Shown here in pieces: positions 1 through 12,653 of a stretch of 64,000 nt of DNA; within the stretch, counting starts at the first letter, position 1, and each line of letters begins with the position of its first letter. Source of the DNA: Jacaranda mimosifolia (lineage: Eukaryota > Streptophyta > Magnoliopsida > Lamiales > Bignoniaceae); NCBI GenBank assembly GCA_018894105.1, contig CM032123.1:25459744-25523743 (forward strand). The letters are read 5' to 3'. The position numbers were made by a program, and so were the translations under genes. Below the pieces are notes generated by a model. That model made no database searches, was not told the origin of the DNA, and saw only the letters and a list, made by a program, of their open reading frames with translations.

Positions 1-2299
1 ATTTGCAACACACAAACAAGATTTTCTTGCCAAAACTTGAAAATTGCAGCTATATATATATACTGCTGGGAGGCCACTACATTTTGTACAACGTGCTATA
101 GACCAACTTAAATTTTCTATTCCATTTCATGCTTCGTTTCTTAAAATTAGTTACTTCCCCATTTATTTTCAATTTAAAATTAGTTGAATGCTAATTCTGC
201 TCGTGAATAAGAATTTTGAATGTGAGACGGAATAAAAGCATTTACAATCTCAAAACAAACATAATGTGTTTCTTCAATTGAGGTGGATGATTCGATTGAG
301 TATGAGATGGGGTCTGATTATTGACAACAAAAAAACGACTACCCGACAAATAAGAGATATTGTTAGAGCCATTTATTTGAATTGATTCTCTCCTAAAGAA
401 TAGGATATTCATATGAGCGAAAAAGAATAATCTTTTGTAGCAGGACATATGCCTTAAGGTATACCTTACATTTTAATTAGATTTTAATAATTTTTACATT
501 CCGATTTTTTCATGGGTTTAAGTCACTATATATATATATATATATACCTTGGTGAGCTTTCTTCTATTACATCAATATATATATATATATATATAACTTA
601 CTAAATACAAATATATAGCAACTTTTTTAAACTTTCTCCATATGAGTTTTCTTTTTTGTTGTTCGCTTGCATTGTGTTTCTTCATCAATGTAGTATGAGT
701 ATGACATACATTCATTTCATGTTGTGGCATTTTGAGGCTCAAATATTTTCGCAATTTACTTATTGGGCCGTTGGGTGAGGAAATTTGTGAGCTGTATTGG
801 TCCTAATTGTTTGATGATTAGGATTTCATTTTGGGTTAATTGGGGAGTTGTGATTAAGATTTAAGAATAGGCTTAAATAGTTGGACTTTTGGTTTGGGCT
901 TCATTAACCTAGCTATTTTTCACAAAAATGTTGACCTTAGACCTGAAAAAATATGTTAGTAATACAACTTGAGTGATCACTTTAAGTTCATTAAACACAC
1001 AGGATCAAAAGTAGACTCGATTTGAATTAACAAAAAGAAAAGGATCCCAGTGCAAATGATGTAATAATTAGGTAAATTCCAAATTTCTTTAAAACATACA
1101 TTTAAAAATAACTCTTCAAAATTAAAAGAAAATATTATGTTCTCTATATAATTAAATGGCCAGAGTTTTTAGATTAATTATAGAAAAAAGGAAAGTTATA
1201 TAAATTAAAATTTACACAATCAACATATCTTGTTCTCTTAGTTTGAGTGTATGTTCCCGAGAAAGAAAATATATAGAAAAGAGATTATAAATCTTAAGGA
1301 AAAACTTGAAAATATATCATAGACTGCGACTTGTCTCTGTAACGTTGATTCAACTATTCTATGTTGACAAGAAAATTATTCCCGTGATCTGTACTTGAAA
1401 TGTGGATTTTTTTTAAAAATATATCTATAATAAAAATCAATTGTAGTATGAAGTATAAGTAGGGTTATTTTTTTCAACACCAAACCCTATCTGAATTGAC
1501 GTGAATCTATCTCTGCACATATTTGGACTTGAATTTAAAGTACTCTTATCACATACTTTCCAATGAAGTTTGATTTGATCTTAAATTATATAAATTTTAA
1601 TTAAAAAATTATTAGGTCAAAAATTTGTAATTTTGAGGTGTCTTACACTCATTAACAACCCTACTTGATAATGTACTCTATCCTTTTTGTTTTTCGGAAA
1701 AATAAAAGGAGAATTATATATTCTTTTGACCTTTCCATTTTTTATTTTAATTTTGCGTCGTGACTAAAACGAAACATTTTTTAGTTGGAGGTAAAAACGT
1801 ACGTGTTTAATCATTCTTGTTCTACCTGTCAAAAAATTCGTCTTCTCCTTTTCTTTTTTATTTTTTTCTTTCATGTGTAGATGATGAAAGTGAAAACGTG
1901 TAATTGACCTTTATCCAAAGGATCAACTCAAACATTCTTTTTTCCTTTCCCTAATCATCACTTTATGGAATTATAGAATTGAAGCAGTCTATATTGACTA
2001 GAATCTTCAATTTTTCAATAGATTGTTTATATTATAATTACATTACGCGTACTAATTAGTCATTGTAATTGTCAATCAATTCAAGTATTCATTTTCTGAA
2101 TCTAAATTGTCACTATTAACAATTAGTAACACTTTTATAGTGACAATAAAAATTACTATTATAATTTTTTGTAAGATTTTTTTTATACTATTTAGTTTGT
2201 AAAAATCATTAAGATGACAATTTTTTTTATCACCTAATATTTATAATTAGGAACAACTTTTATATTATCACTTATTAATTTGTCATTAATTTATCTTTT
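1..2299. other. AT-rich intergenic DNA
   Basis: No gene is supported here. Short open frames (for example 242-448 and 572-754 on the minus strand) are low-complexity and have no recognisable domain, so I treat them as chance. Two TA microsatellites lie at about 527-546 and 575-595. The rest is AT-rich single-copy-looking sequence with homopolymer runs. Confidence 0.6.
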
Positions 2300-2395
2300 T
2301 TTTTTTTGGCATAGTGTATTGATTATGAAAATGATTATGCTTATTTATTTATTTATGCACATAGCTGAGGAATTTGTTAGGTTCGAATTCCTAAT
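2300..2395 (+). repeat. possible tRNA-derived SINE fragment
   Basis: A sequence resembling a pol III A box (TGGCATAGTG, about 2308-2317) is followed by a good B box (GGTTCGAATTCC, 2380-2391). The spacing is about twice that of a tRNA, and a TTTA-type expansion lies between the boxes. No target duplication or A-rich tail was found. It could equally be chance similarity. Confidence 0.25.
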
Positions 2396-2636
2396 CATTT
2401 TATGCGTGATACTAATGTCGGCTGCTCAGCAACTATGGCGGTGATTGTGGATGAGTGAATATTTTTTTATCATTAACTAACTATTAAACATTAATAGTTT
2501 TGATGCGATGAGAAGCATTACTTCCACTAGAAACAGTTGTATATTTTTTCCAAGTCCAATATAATATGCATGCATGCTCATCTTGTTAAAATGTTGTGGA
2601 AATTGTAGGAAGCCTTGGTATCAAAGAGCAATAGAG

Positions 2637-3137
2637 ATGGCCACATTGTGGAAAGCCCTTCAAAAACCCACAAAAGATGCTACTCTTTGGAAAACAATAT
2701 CAAGAACAAGCGACGTCAATCATACAACAAATGGTAATAGAAAGCTAAGAAAATGCAAATCCACAAGGGTAGCAACGTCATTTACTCGTGTTTGCCTATG
2801 TGCACCAATCTCTTCCTATAGTGAAGCTTTTCAGATTGATGTTGTTGTCCCTCCGAGGAGGAGCTACAGCTATCCAAGATCAAAGCCTTTCACAACCCCA
2901 AATGAAATTCGAAGTACTCCAAGTGCAAGGATGAGCGTAGAAGGGAGGAAAATTTTCCGTGGAAAATCTTTGACCGATGATGTTTTGATGAGGAGATTTG
3001 TTATTGAGGAAGAAGCAATGACGCAGGTTAGAAGAAGGAATGAAATGGAAATTATTAGAAAGAGAAGTGCCATGAGAAAGAAAAAGCTCGGCCCTAGTCC
3101 CTTGAGTAAAATGGTTTTGGCTGAGGAGGAAGATTGA
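2637..3137 (+). CDS. conserved-looking plant protein of unknown function, 166 aa
   Basis: A single-exon frame encodes 166 residues from the ATG at 2637. An in-frame ATG at 2574 would add 21 residues, but that stretch is Cys-rich and contains an acceptor-like TTGTAG just upstream, so I prefer the later start. The protein is very basic in its middle and C-terminal part. It opens with two copies of an ATLWK motif (residues 2-6 and about 15-19). It has a Ser/Pro/Arg-rich centre, then a charged probable helix (about residues 115-145, rich in Glu, Arg and Met), and ends with [10 protein letters not shown] followed by an acidic tail. The ordered C-terminal block looks like a conserved plant-specific family, but I cannot name it and infer no function. 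No signal peptide or membrane segment is visible. The coding-like composition stands out from the AT-rich flanks. Confidence 0.7.
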   Translation: MATLWKALQKPTKDATLWKTISRTSDVNHTTNGNRKLRKCKSTRVATSFTRVCLCAPISSYSEAFQIDVVVPPRRSYSYPRSKPFTTPNEIRSTPSARMSVEGRKIFRGKSLTDDVLMRRFVIEEEAMTQVRRRNEMEIIRKRSAMRKKKLGPSPLSKMVLAEEED

Positions 3138-3239
3138 TGACTACATTTTGAATTCTTACTTCAATTTTTATCGATTAGAATTGAGTTTTGGATTGTGCTT
3201 TTTGATGGGGTCGGGATTATTTTTCCCATTTCAATTATT

Positions 3240-3640
3240 TTCCTCTATGTGGATTAATCAAGAAAATGTACCAAAATCAAGAGCAAGAAGGTGAAGGTGT
3301 AGTTGATGGGGCTATTGATGAGTAAGAAGGTGATAATCATATATTATGTAGCAAGATAAGCACAATATCCAGCAAGAAGATGAGAATCAATCAACAAGAA
3401 GAAGAGAGATCTGCACAGCAAAATGAAGTTGAATGTACAAATTGTGAAGGATTTAATGATCAAGATTACGACAGTGTGCAGTAAGATGATCACAGTATCT
3501 AGCAACAAGAGGAATGTGAAGAGTAAAATGAAGGTGAATGTGACAGCTAATGAGAATCAATAGCAAGAACAACAAGTAAATGAGAATCAACTAATTGAGG
3601 GGGGCATTCGATGAGGATTATCAATAGCGCAAGAAGATGA
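3240..3640 (+). pseudogene. decayed Gln/Glu/Asp-rich coding remnant
   Basis: Just after the 166-aa gene, one plus-strand frame reads as a Gln-, Glu-, Asp- and Asn-rich peptide broken by many TAG and TAA codons. Most of the stops fall next to Gln codons and could come from CAG or CAA by C-to-T change, as expected in methylated, silenced DNA. No domain is recognised. It might be the acidic linker of a transposon protein or an old gene fragment, or simply biased-composition DNA. Confidence 0.3.
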
Positions 3641-4088
3641 CACATTTTAATACCTCCTCCGCCCCTTTTAGGCCTTATATATATATATATATATCCTCAG
3701 ATACATAATACATTGACATGAATCTTCAAATCAAACAATAATAAGTCCTCCAAGGGATATTGCCTGGTGTCCTAAGAATGCACTTGCAATCAAGGATCAT
3801 CTATCTCCCACACAAGCTTCATCCAACATGCTGCTAGCTCTTGAAGTTGTTAGACTCTGAAAACTTTTTCGTATTTTATTATTTCATAGATATATAGATG
3901 TCAGAAGAGTCTTAATTTCCAGTAGATGATTTAAGGAGCTTTTTCCCAATCTTGACTTGTCAATGGAAGTTATCTTTCCACTCATCTTTATCCTTAGATA
4001 CCTTCCAATGTCTTCCTTGATCGATCTGCAGAGTGAATGGATGCCTACCCAAGCTCTACCTTCAACTTCAAATCTGGGCAATCACCTT

Positions 4089-4658
4089 TGTTAGTGTCCC
4101 ACATAGATGAAATAAATAAGTTGTAGTCTCTATATATGGTCTTAGACAATCATCACCTCTTGAGCTAGTTTTTGGGGTTGAGTTAGGTCCAAGGGCCATT
4201 CTTTAATATGGTATCAGAACCTCCCATTCCCGATGTTGGGTTAGCTAGTGTTGTTGGGCCACCCATTTCATATTATTTCACGCATTAGATGTTCATTCCT
4301 GGGCGTGCGCGGGGTGTGTTAGTGTCTCATATCGGTGAAATAAATAAGTTGTGGTCTCTATATATGGTCTTGGGCAATCCTCACCTCTTGAGCTAGCTTT
4401 TGGGGTCTTGTTAGGCTTATTAAGGTCCATTCTTTAACATGGTATTAGAGCCACTTATCCCGATGTTGAGTGTTGTTGGGCCACCCATTTCATGTCATTC
4501 CACGATCCAAATATTCATTTCTGGGTGTACGCAGGGTGTGTTAGTGTCCCATATCGGTGAAATAAATAAGTTGTGGTCTCTATATATGATTTTAGGCAAT
4601 CCTCACCTCTTGAACTAGCTTTTAGGATTGAATTAGGCCCAACGTCCATTCTTTAACA
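4089..4658 (+). mobile_element. TRIM retrotransposon with three LTRs
   Basis: Three near-identical direct repeats of 120-123 bp lie at 4089-4208, 4317-4439 and 4539-4658. Each starts TGTTAGTGTC; the second and third end in CA and the first in TA. After the first and second repeats comes a primer-binding site for initiator methionine tRNA (TGGTATCAGAAC at 4209, TGGTATTAGAGC at 4440). Before the second and third lies a G-rich polypurine tract. The whole unit is flanked by ACCTT (4084-4088) and GCCTT (4659-4663), a 5-bp target duplication with one change. This LTR-internal-LTR-internal-LTR form encodes no protein, which defines a TRIM, and it must have been mobilised by another element's enzymes. 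The third LTR probably arose by unequal recombination between copies. Confidence 0.9.
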
Positions 4659-4663
4659 GCCTT

Positions 4664-5860
4664 CTCTACTTGGCAACGTACGTCAACTGAAAACTCAAAT
4701 TTAAGCCCTGCCAAAAAAATAGAGCCTAGGATTAATAAAAGATCTTGCCAAATCCTATCCCTTAGAATTCAAGGAATAGTGTGAGTGTTTAAATAAGATT
4801 ATTTAAGTCATCAGCCGGCTTAGCTCAAGCAAAAATATTAAGGTCCACAACATCACGGAACTTCGAAATTGAATTCGTGATGTTATTATTTCTTATATTG
4901 GTTTATATCGAAATTTTTAAATGATTGCAACTTGATCAATGGAAGTGTTACTATACATTTCACAAGTTCAAAGTTTAATAAGTACGTACTGGAGGATAAA
5001 ATTGAAATTGGTAGGATATTTTTATTGCCATATGACTGTAAGAGAAGTTAATTTTATGGAAATGAAGAATTATAGAATTTTTTTTTCTAAACCTATCCTT
5101 ATTCAAGATAGAACTTGCATGCAAATCGATATGAATAACAGATTATTAAATGTTACAATGCACATTATATTCTATAAAATATTTCCTCTTCAAATTCCAT
5201 GATTACATATATATGAAGTACAATTTTAATTCAAGATTTGTTTGTTTTCAAAAAAAAAAAAAAAAGTAAAGGAAAAATAAAAAAATTAAGTGTGTTGTCA
5301 CTGAAGTCTTGCCCATTAATCATAAAAATTTAAGCACAGAAAATTTAATAATTATAAGACTCTAGTTTTGGGATCCCTAGCTATACTTATTGAGTATTTG
5401 TCGACTTTAATAATTATTGATCATTATCGGTTTTTTCTTGATTAATAAAGATGAATGATTATTGATTATTAATTAATTATCGATGGTGAATATTTTTAAT
5501 CTAATAATGTATTATAATCAACTTATTCAAAAAGAAAAGATAGCATATTGTGAATTAAATAGACACCTCAACCCCCCACTAATTTGAGTATTAGAAATAG
5601 ACTGGATCGTATAACTAATTAACCAACCTCTAATTTTAGTATAGCTTATTAATCAAGAAAATGAAAGCCGTTAAACAACGTAACCCCACTTGCAAAACTA
5701 TGGGTGCAAAATGGGTCAAAAACCGTGGACTTATTCAACTCCTCTCCACAAATACAAATACAAAGTAGCTAGGTCCAAGAATATTCAAGCATTTAAAGTT
5801 GAAAAAGAGTTGAACTTTGCAAAATGGAGTGTAAAAAGTAAAAGTTAATATGGTTGAAAA
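4664..5860. other. AT-rich intergenic DNA
   Basis: No gene is supported. The 87-codon open frame at 4939-5202 has no recognisable domain and sits in AT-rich sequence. A run of A lies near 5251-5265. Confidence 0.5.
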
Positions 5861-5993
5861 ATTATAGGTTGGCATACACATTAATTAATTAATATGATTT
5901 CTAGATGAATCAAATATATATATATATATATATATTATTTTTAATTTACATAAACTTCTTATTATAGGTTGGCATACACATTAATTAATTAAT
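5861..5993 (+). repeat. 33-bp direct repeat, copies 100 bp apart
   Basis: The same 33 bases, beginning ATTATAGGTTGGCATACACA and ending in TTAATTAATTAAT, occur at 5861-5893 and 5961-5993. Between them are 67 bp that include a TA microsatellite. Copies are identical, so the duplication is recent or has been conserved by gene conversion. It encodes nothing. Confidence 0.9.
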
Positions 5994-8900
5994 TTTACCC
6001 TAAAACTTTTACACAGTTTAAATCTTTTATTTTAGTGTCTTGTTTTATTCTATATGCAATACACATGTCACGCATATAAAATATTTTAATTTTCTATGAA
6101 TATATTATATGTTTATATATATATATATATATACTTAGATGCCAATTAATCATATATATATATATATTTAATGCGTACTTATAATTGAATTGTAAAATGA
6201 AATATCAAATTAAATAAAGAACTAATAAAATGAATTTTTACAAAATTACAAGGTCAAATGTTTTCAAATGATGTTTTAGGTAGGTGCGAAACTCGAGTCA
6301 TTGCTAGTTACATTGATTGACTTTGCCTTCTTATAGCTTAGTGGCCGCGCGCGAAGTTGGTTAAACGCAATAAACGTAGAGTGCTGGGACTCAAAAAGAA
6401 CGATTACTTGTGAAATTTTATTCCACGTTTTTCTTCGACATTCTTGAAGTGCATGTATCATTAAAATTATGTAACTAAGAATGTTTCTATATAGACCAAT
6501 TCCACCAATTAATATATTTTTGCCCACGTACCATTAGACTAAATTAAATTTCGATCACTTATTGTGTGAATTAACAAGAAATTTCATTTATGATATATTT
6601 TCTGGACTTACTGAAAAAATATTCTTGCCTTGGAGTTGAACCAAATAATATGTGTTTCATTTAATTTGTACTAGTAATTTGGCACATTTGATGTATGTGC
6701 TAAAATTTTTATATTATTTTTTCATAATATAATAATATTTATTTATTTTTGTATAATGTAAATTTATTTTAATAACTCTAATATATTGATTTAAATTTTT
6801 CATAAATAAGAATTCAAAAATTATATTAATTGAAATAGTAATTTTTGACATAAAATAGCTAGGTGATTATAAATTATAATTATTAGAATTAAAAGAAAAA
6901 AGTGATGAAATTTTAGGCAAATCATTTGAAAACACACCAAAAGAGGGGTAGGTATTTTATTAATAGTATAGATTATACCAAACAAATGATAGTACTCCAA
7001 TTCAACTGAAAATTTTAAGATTTATTATTCTACTTGAAAACTAATCTCTCTCTATATTGATTGAATATTATATAAATCGAAATGAAAAACTTAATAATTT
7101 ATGAAAAAATTAGTAGTTAATTACCATTTCTTTACCACCTTCAACCACATTTGACAGTTAAATTATTCAAAATCATGTCGTGTTTAAAAATATAAATCTA
7201 AGAGCAGTGTATGAATATTAAAAAAAAAAAAAAGTGTATAAAATAGTTATTATTTGTATTTTAGAAAAGAACTTTAATATGTGTTTAAAAATGTGTATGT
7301 ACTTTTGGAAGGAGATTATACTATATAACTATTTAAAAGGAATTTATCATATACTCATCATATATATATATATATATAGGGTATCTTATATTGAAAATTT
7401 TCAGTCTTATATTTATATTAAAAGATTGTTATTCATAATTAAGCATAATTAATTTCATTCATTTATTGATAATAGTTAAGGAGAAAAAGAGACCAAATTA
7501 CGATATGTAATGATAATATTAAGATTTATAGTATTGCAATAAAATCCTTAACTATAGAAGTGAAACATTTGTGATAACTCATAGGAAAAATTTAACCCAG
7601 TGGACTGGTAGCCCATGCTACAATCTAAAGCAACCAATTAACACTTCATGAGAAGTCCTGGTCATGTTATAGATGACCATATATATATATATATGTATAA
7701 ATATATCATGCTTTTTTTATTTTCTTTCAAAAATTAAAAAAAAAAAAACAATGACATGGATATATAGAGCTTTTCTAAAACCTAATCTAGGATTTATTTT
7801 TCTAGACCTCGTATAGAATTGCAAAAGTATTACAGTACTAAAGTTAATTATTTGAAGTGTTGGAGATTTTAAGAAAAGTGCAATAAATTAATGTGCCCCT
7901 CTAATAATTAGGATTGATATTTTCTTGGATATCTGAAACTTATCAAAATCCCCTCTATTTTGGTTCAATATATATATATCTCATTGTTAATAATCCAATC
8001 CTGCAATCATATATAGGAACTTTTGGTATGTCATTGATCATGAAATTCCCTTTCTAATCAATTTAATTAATTTGGTGACAACTTCAAACTTAAAATAATT
8101 AATGATAATTCCATATTCATTAATCAACAATATTCTCTTTAATCGCGTTAGGATGATATATCACCATCATTTAATCATTTCTCACTGTTGATGAAAACTA
8201 CCAAACGTTCCTAAAACATCATAAGTACACTGAAAAATTAGTTCCACTCCCAATTATTTTATTTTAGCAACAAAAATATAATAGTTAATAGATTATTAAA
8301 ATTAAGTCATAAAAGATAATTACATACATGTGTGTTAAATGTATATTTGCAACAAAAGAAAAAAGAAAAAACAAACTGTAACAGAAAAAGGAAAAATCTA
8401 TCAAGTTAATTAAGCAATTGCTGCAGCAATAATATGTCAATAAAATGAAAATAATAAGTCATGTTGTGCCAGTACTCTATGCATGCCCTAAAAAATAATC
8501 CCAAAAATAAACTAAATAAAGAAAACTTAAGAAATTATTCTTAAAATTCTCTAATCCCTTTGGAACATATACAAATTGTTATATTTATATGTGTTGAAGG
8601 AGAATGTAAAAGTGAAAGAGGCATGCAAGTATGTGATTTTAGGTTGCAAGAGGAATCTCCAGCAGGCTTGGGACTTGGGATGGGACAGCCTTACTTACAT
8701 AGGACCACAATCCCTCCCACTCCCACGTTTTCAACCATTAATTACTTCATATTATTTCTTTATCTAAAAATGGTCCAGTTTCATGATACAATATACATGT
8801 AACTAGGTCCTTTAATGGATATATGTGTGTGTGTGTGTGTATATATATATCAAAAAAAAATTTCCTCTAAATAAGATTCAGTTCAAATCCAAGAAATTCT

Positions 8901-11040
8901 TCTACTCCCCTTAACACTAAATTTTTTATTTCAGCTCTTAAAGAAAAAGGGGAATATATATATATATGTCTCTGTGTGTGTGTGTGTGTGTGCGTGCGTG
9001 CGTGCACGTGCAGAGTACTGAGAGAGGTCTTAAATGGATGGATGGTCTGGTTTTACTTTCTAGGCTTGGTGGGTGGGTGGGTGGGTCAGGGGTAGCTTCT
9101 CTCTAAAATTATAAATTATTCCGTGGTTGAGTTAGCCAAATTGGAGAAGGTCTTCTTCAGGTGAAATTGTTTAAAGTAGTAGATTAATGTGCCTTAGTAT
9201 ATGTGTTTCTTATGGAAATATTTACGGTAATGAGTCACATGATTCCACATATTTAGATTGATTGGGGCCACACAAATATAAATCTTAAGAATTTATGTTA
9301 ACATCAAATTTAGTATAACACTGTATATTTTTTTTTCATTTCTGGAAAAATATTTACATTCTTCACAATTTCTCTGAAACATAAAAAATAAAAATAAAAG
9401 TCATTAATATTCTTTGAAAATTTAACTTTTTTTCCGTCAAAATTGTCAAAAAATTCCAATAATTTCTAATCATTATTATATCAACCAAAATAATATTTTT
9501 TTAATAATTATAGTAATATAAATATATTTTTTCATTATTATATTACAACAAAATAATAATAATATATACAAGAATGATATGACACTATTAATCAAGAAAA
9601 AACTTGTATAGAAAAACTTTCACAACAAAATTTATCATTTCTCTTAAAATACATAAAATACAACTTCATTTTCAACACATTTTTTAATTTCAGTCCTAGA
9701 TATTCTTTCAAAGATATTTAGATCCTTAGACGGATATGTAGACAGACAGTAGACACATGTGAAAGCAAGAGAGGGGTTGTTGAGTTGTATTGACCCACAA
9801 CACAAGAAGTACAGGGTGACCGTTGGAGTCATGCTATGCTGTCCTCCTAGTTTTTTTTTGTTTGAAAAAGAATAGATGATTAAAATCGTTGTCACACCAA
9901 TATAAATTATAATAATGATTAAGATAATATAAAGGAAAAGATGGACCAAACATTTGTTTAACAGTAAGTGGGTGGGGCCTCCTCAACTCTCAAATTATAC
10001 GTACATATGTATAATAATCTTACCATTCAAGTAAAGTGAGGTGGGTGGCCCAACACCCGTTCGAGTACCCGACTGGCCGACTACCTATCCACTGCTAATT
10101 TTTTCATTTTTCATTTTTTTACTTACCTACGAAAGATAATTTCACACTATTCCTATCAATTACAAAGTTATGTTGTGATTATAAAATATAATTTTCATTA
10201 TTTGGTGCATAACCCCTCATTTAGGCATTTTTTTTTTTATATTTTTATTCATGTTTATTCTCCTTTTATTCCCTAGCTTGTCTAATGTCATTAAATCTTC
10301 CTCACCTCAAACTTATTATTTCCACCTTTTCTTCTTAAAGAAATAAATAACACGCTATCTTTGATTCAAAGATTTGATGGGGACAGCAAAATATTAGGAA
10401 AACAAAAAAGAAAATTAAAGAAACATAAAATTTCAAGCATATTTGGTTGTTAAAGAAATAACGAACAAAGGAATGGGAAAAAGATGCGTGATTAATTTGT
10501 TGGAAAAGAGGAAATAGTTCAAATAAGTTTCTATTTATTTTTTTCATCATCATTTTGTGAGAAAAAATTATTTTTCTGAAAATACTATATTTTTATAAAA
10601 TTTTCATTTTTCTAATTTTTTTTAAACAATCAAATAATTAGAAATATATTTTTTAATATTTTTCTTTTTATTTCTTGAATAAAATCCTTGAACCAAACAT
10701 GGTGTAAGTGAACGCTCCTCCTGTTATACAGGAAATTATTTAAAATAATTATTTGATATTATGTCACAATTAATATTTAATTATATTTAAAAAATAACAT
10801 TAAAAATTTTACTTTTACCCAACCTTTCGATAGCATTTTATTTCTTTGTTGGGATAGAACAATATTCTGTCTCTCATCATCATTAATCATCATGATGCCA
10901 TTGCCATATGAAAAAGAAAGAATTATCAAACCACGGGGTCCGAAAGGTTAAAAAAGAAAATAAAGTTGCAAACTTTTGCAAGTAAGAGCCTGATTCAAAG
11001 TTCAACACCACACACACTTAGGTAAAAAGTTGTGGAGAGT
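5994..11040. other. intergenic DNA with microsatellites
   Basis: About 5 kb without a supported gene. It holds TA tracts near 6115-6132 and 7361-7377, GT tracts at about 8824-8840 and 8973-8992 (the latter running into CGTG repeats up to about 9010), and a GGGT array at about 9068-9086. Open frames at 8560-8802 and 9644-9949 overlap simple or low-complexity sequence and show no family features. I see no RNA gene. Confidence 0.5.
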
Positions 11041-11159
11041 TTGCCAATTTTGAAAGAGAGAAGGGCAAGGAAAAAAAGTAGTAGAAGATGAAGGGAAAAA
11101 GTATGTTATGGTACGTACACTAAGAAAGAGGCTGGCTAGAGAGAGAAAGTTATATAGAT

Positions 11160-11304
11160 TCTTACATGTGTGTGTGTGTGTGTGTGTGTGTAAGTTTAGA
11201 GAGAGAGAGAGAGAGAGTGAAGGTGTTCTGGATAGGTGTTGTGGGAGTTTTTTCAGTTGGGGCAGCTTTCCAGAAGGCTTCTGAAAATTGGAGCAACAGT
11301 TAAG
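11160..11304 (+). promoter_or_regulatory. probable leader exon of the IQD gene with TG and GA microsatellites
   Basis: A TG tract (11167-11190) is followed by a GA tract (about 11198-11217). After these comes sequence ending in TTAAG before GTGATA at 11305, a possible splice donor. GA/CT tracts are common in plant 5' leaders. Joined to the acceptor ending at 12593, this would give a non-coding first exon, with a 1.3-kb leader intron in 11305-12593. The transcription start cannot be placed from sequence alone. Confidence 0.45.
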
Positions 11305-12593
11305 GTGATAAAAATTCTTTTTTTAGATAATTATAATTGCATGTATGATCTCTTGGGATTAGGCCACTTCTGCCTGCAACTCATGGAAAAATATAATTTA
11401 TTTTGTCCTCTTTTCGTGTCAAGAAATTTTGCTGCTTGTGAAATTTTTGTTTTCTGGGGTTCCTTTGTTTTCTTTTGGGCTCACTCTTGAATTGAAGTTG
11501 GCTTCACTTTTTCCCCTTAAATCAATGGGTTGAGACTTGTGCAAAATTGTATGCATCTTTTTTAAATTTACTTGAAATATTTCCCTAAACTCTCCCTCTC
11601 TATCTATGTGTGTGGAGGAGGGGAGGAGGGTGGGCTTTGAGGGTTGGGGTTTGGGGTTTGGTTCGTTGAGACTTTTGGACATATCTAACTGCTGTTGTTG
11701 TGGAATCCCAATTTGGTAATTTCATTTGGTGTTACCAGATTGTTCCTTGATTTGAGCAATTATCCTCTGTTAAATTCTTGAAATTGATGATGCTGGGATA
11801 CTGGAAACCATCAATCTTCTCCCCCACTCAAATAATTGAATTATCTCTTTCAATGCCCTTCTACACAGAACCAAAAGATTTCCTGTGATTTTAGTATATA
11901 TTTTCCATTTCTAAGCAACTGCTTCAACTTAATTTCATGACATGTTTATGCATCCCGAACTAGGATACAAGTTTTCATGCTTATGCATCTTTTACAATTT
12001 TTTTGTTTTTCTTTATTGGGTGATAATTCCATGTTATTTTCGCACAAAATATGATCCCCATATCACCCTTCTGTTTCCTTTTTCACGATCCTTCCAGTAG
12101 CCTCTTTTTCTTTATCTCTTTCTTTTTTTCGCTGGGGAGTGAGGGTTGGGGTTCATACTATGCCCTCTTTTTGTAGAGTTGAAGCTTTATTCAGACTTGC
12201 CTTGCATTTGGGTGCTTGGAGTTGGGCTTTAAAGTTTGAGCTTGTGAAAAGAATGGGAAATTCCTCCTATGAAGCTTTGGCTCCCTGTTGTGCGATGTTT
12301 ATGAAATTAGATAATTCTTGAAATTTAATGAAAGATTTATTTCACAATACTCTTAACTGACAAATATACCTGGTGATGGAGGATCTTCATGTGTGACTTG
12401 TTGCTCGTTCTTATTTTGTGTCTAATAGTAAAGATCAAGTCCAAAAGTTGCGATTTCTATGTGAATAGATGGCATATAGTATGTGCATGACAAGCATGCT
12501 TCATTTTAGAATCCTCTTGACATCATTTATTGCAGATTTAGTCTGTTTTATTTAGCTATGCCCTAAAAATTGGCTAATTTTTTTGGATTGCAG
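11305..12593 (+). other. probable 5' leader intron of the IQD gene
   Basis: T-rich DNA without a convincing reading frame, bounded by GTGATA at 11305 and TTGCAG ending at 12593. The open frames 11236-11490 and 12139-12321 are low-complexity or isolated. IQD genes often carry a leader intron, which fits this reading, but transcript data are needed. Confidence 0.45.
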
Positions 12594-12653
12594 GGCCTAA
12601 ACGGACAACTATTTATGCTGCTTATTTAGGGAAACAGTACTAATGCTGAGAAC

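Noticed and set aside
242..754. Minus-strand open frames near the window start
   Set aside because: Low-complexity, AT-driven, partly over a TA microsatellite, no domain.
8640..8735. G-rich then C-rich arms (TTGGGATGGGA and AATCCCTCCCACTCCCA) suggesting a miR482-like hairpin
   Set aside because: The arms pair only with several gaps and a large asymmetric loop, and no known mature miRNA sequence is matched.
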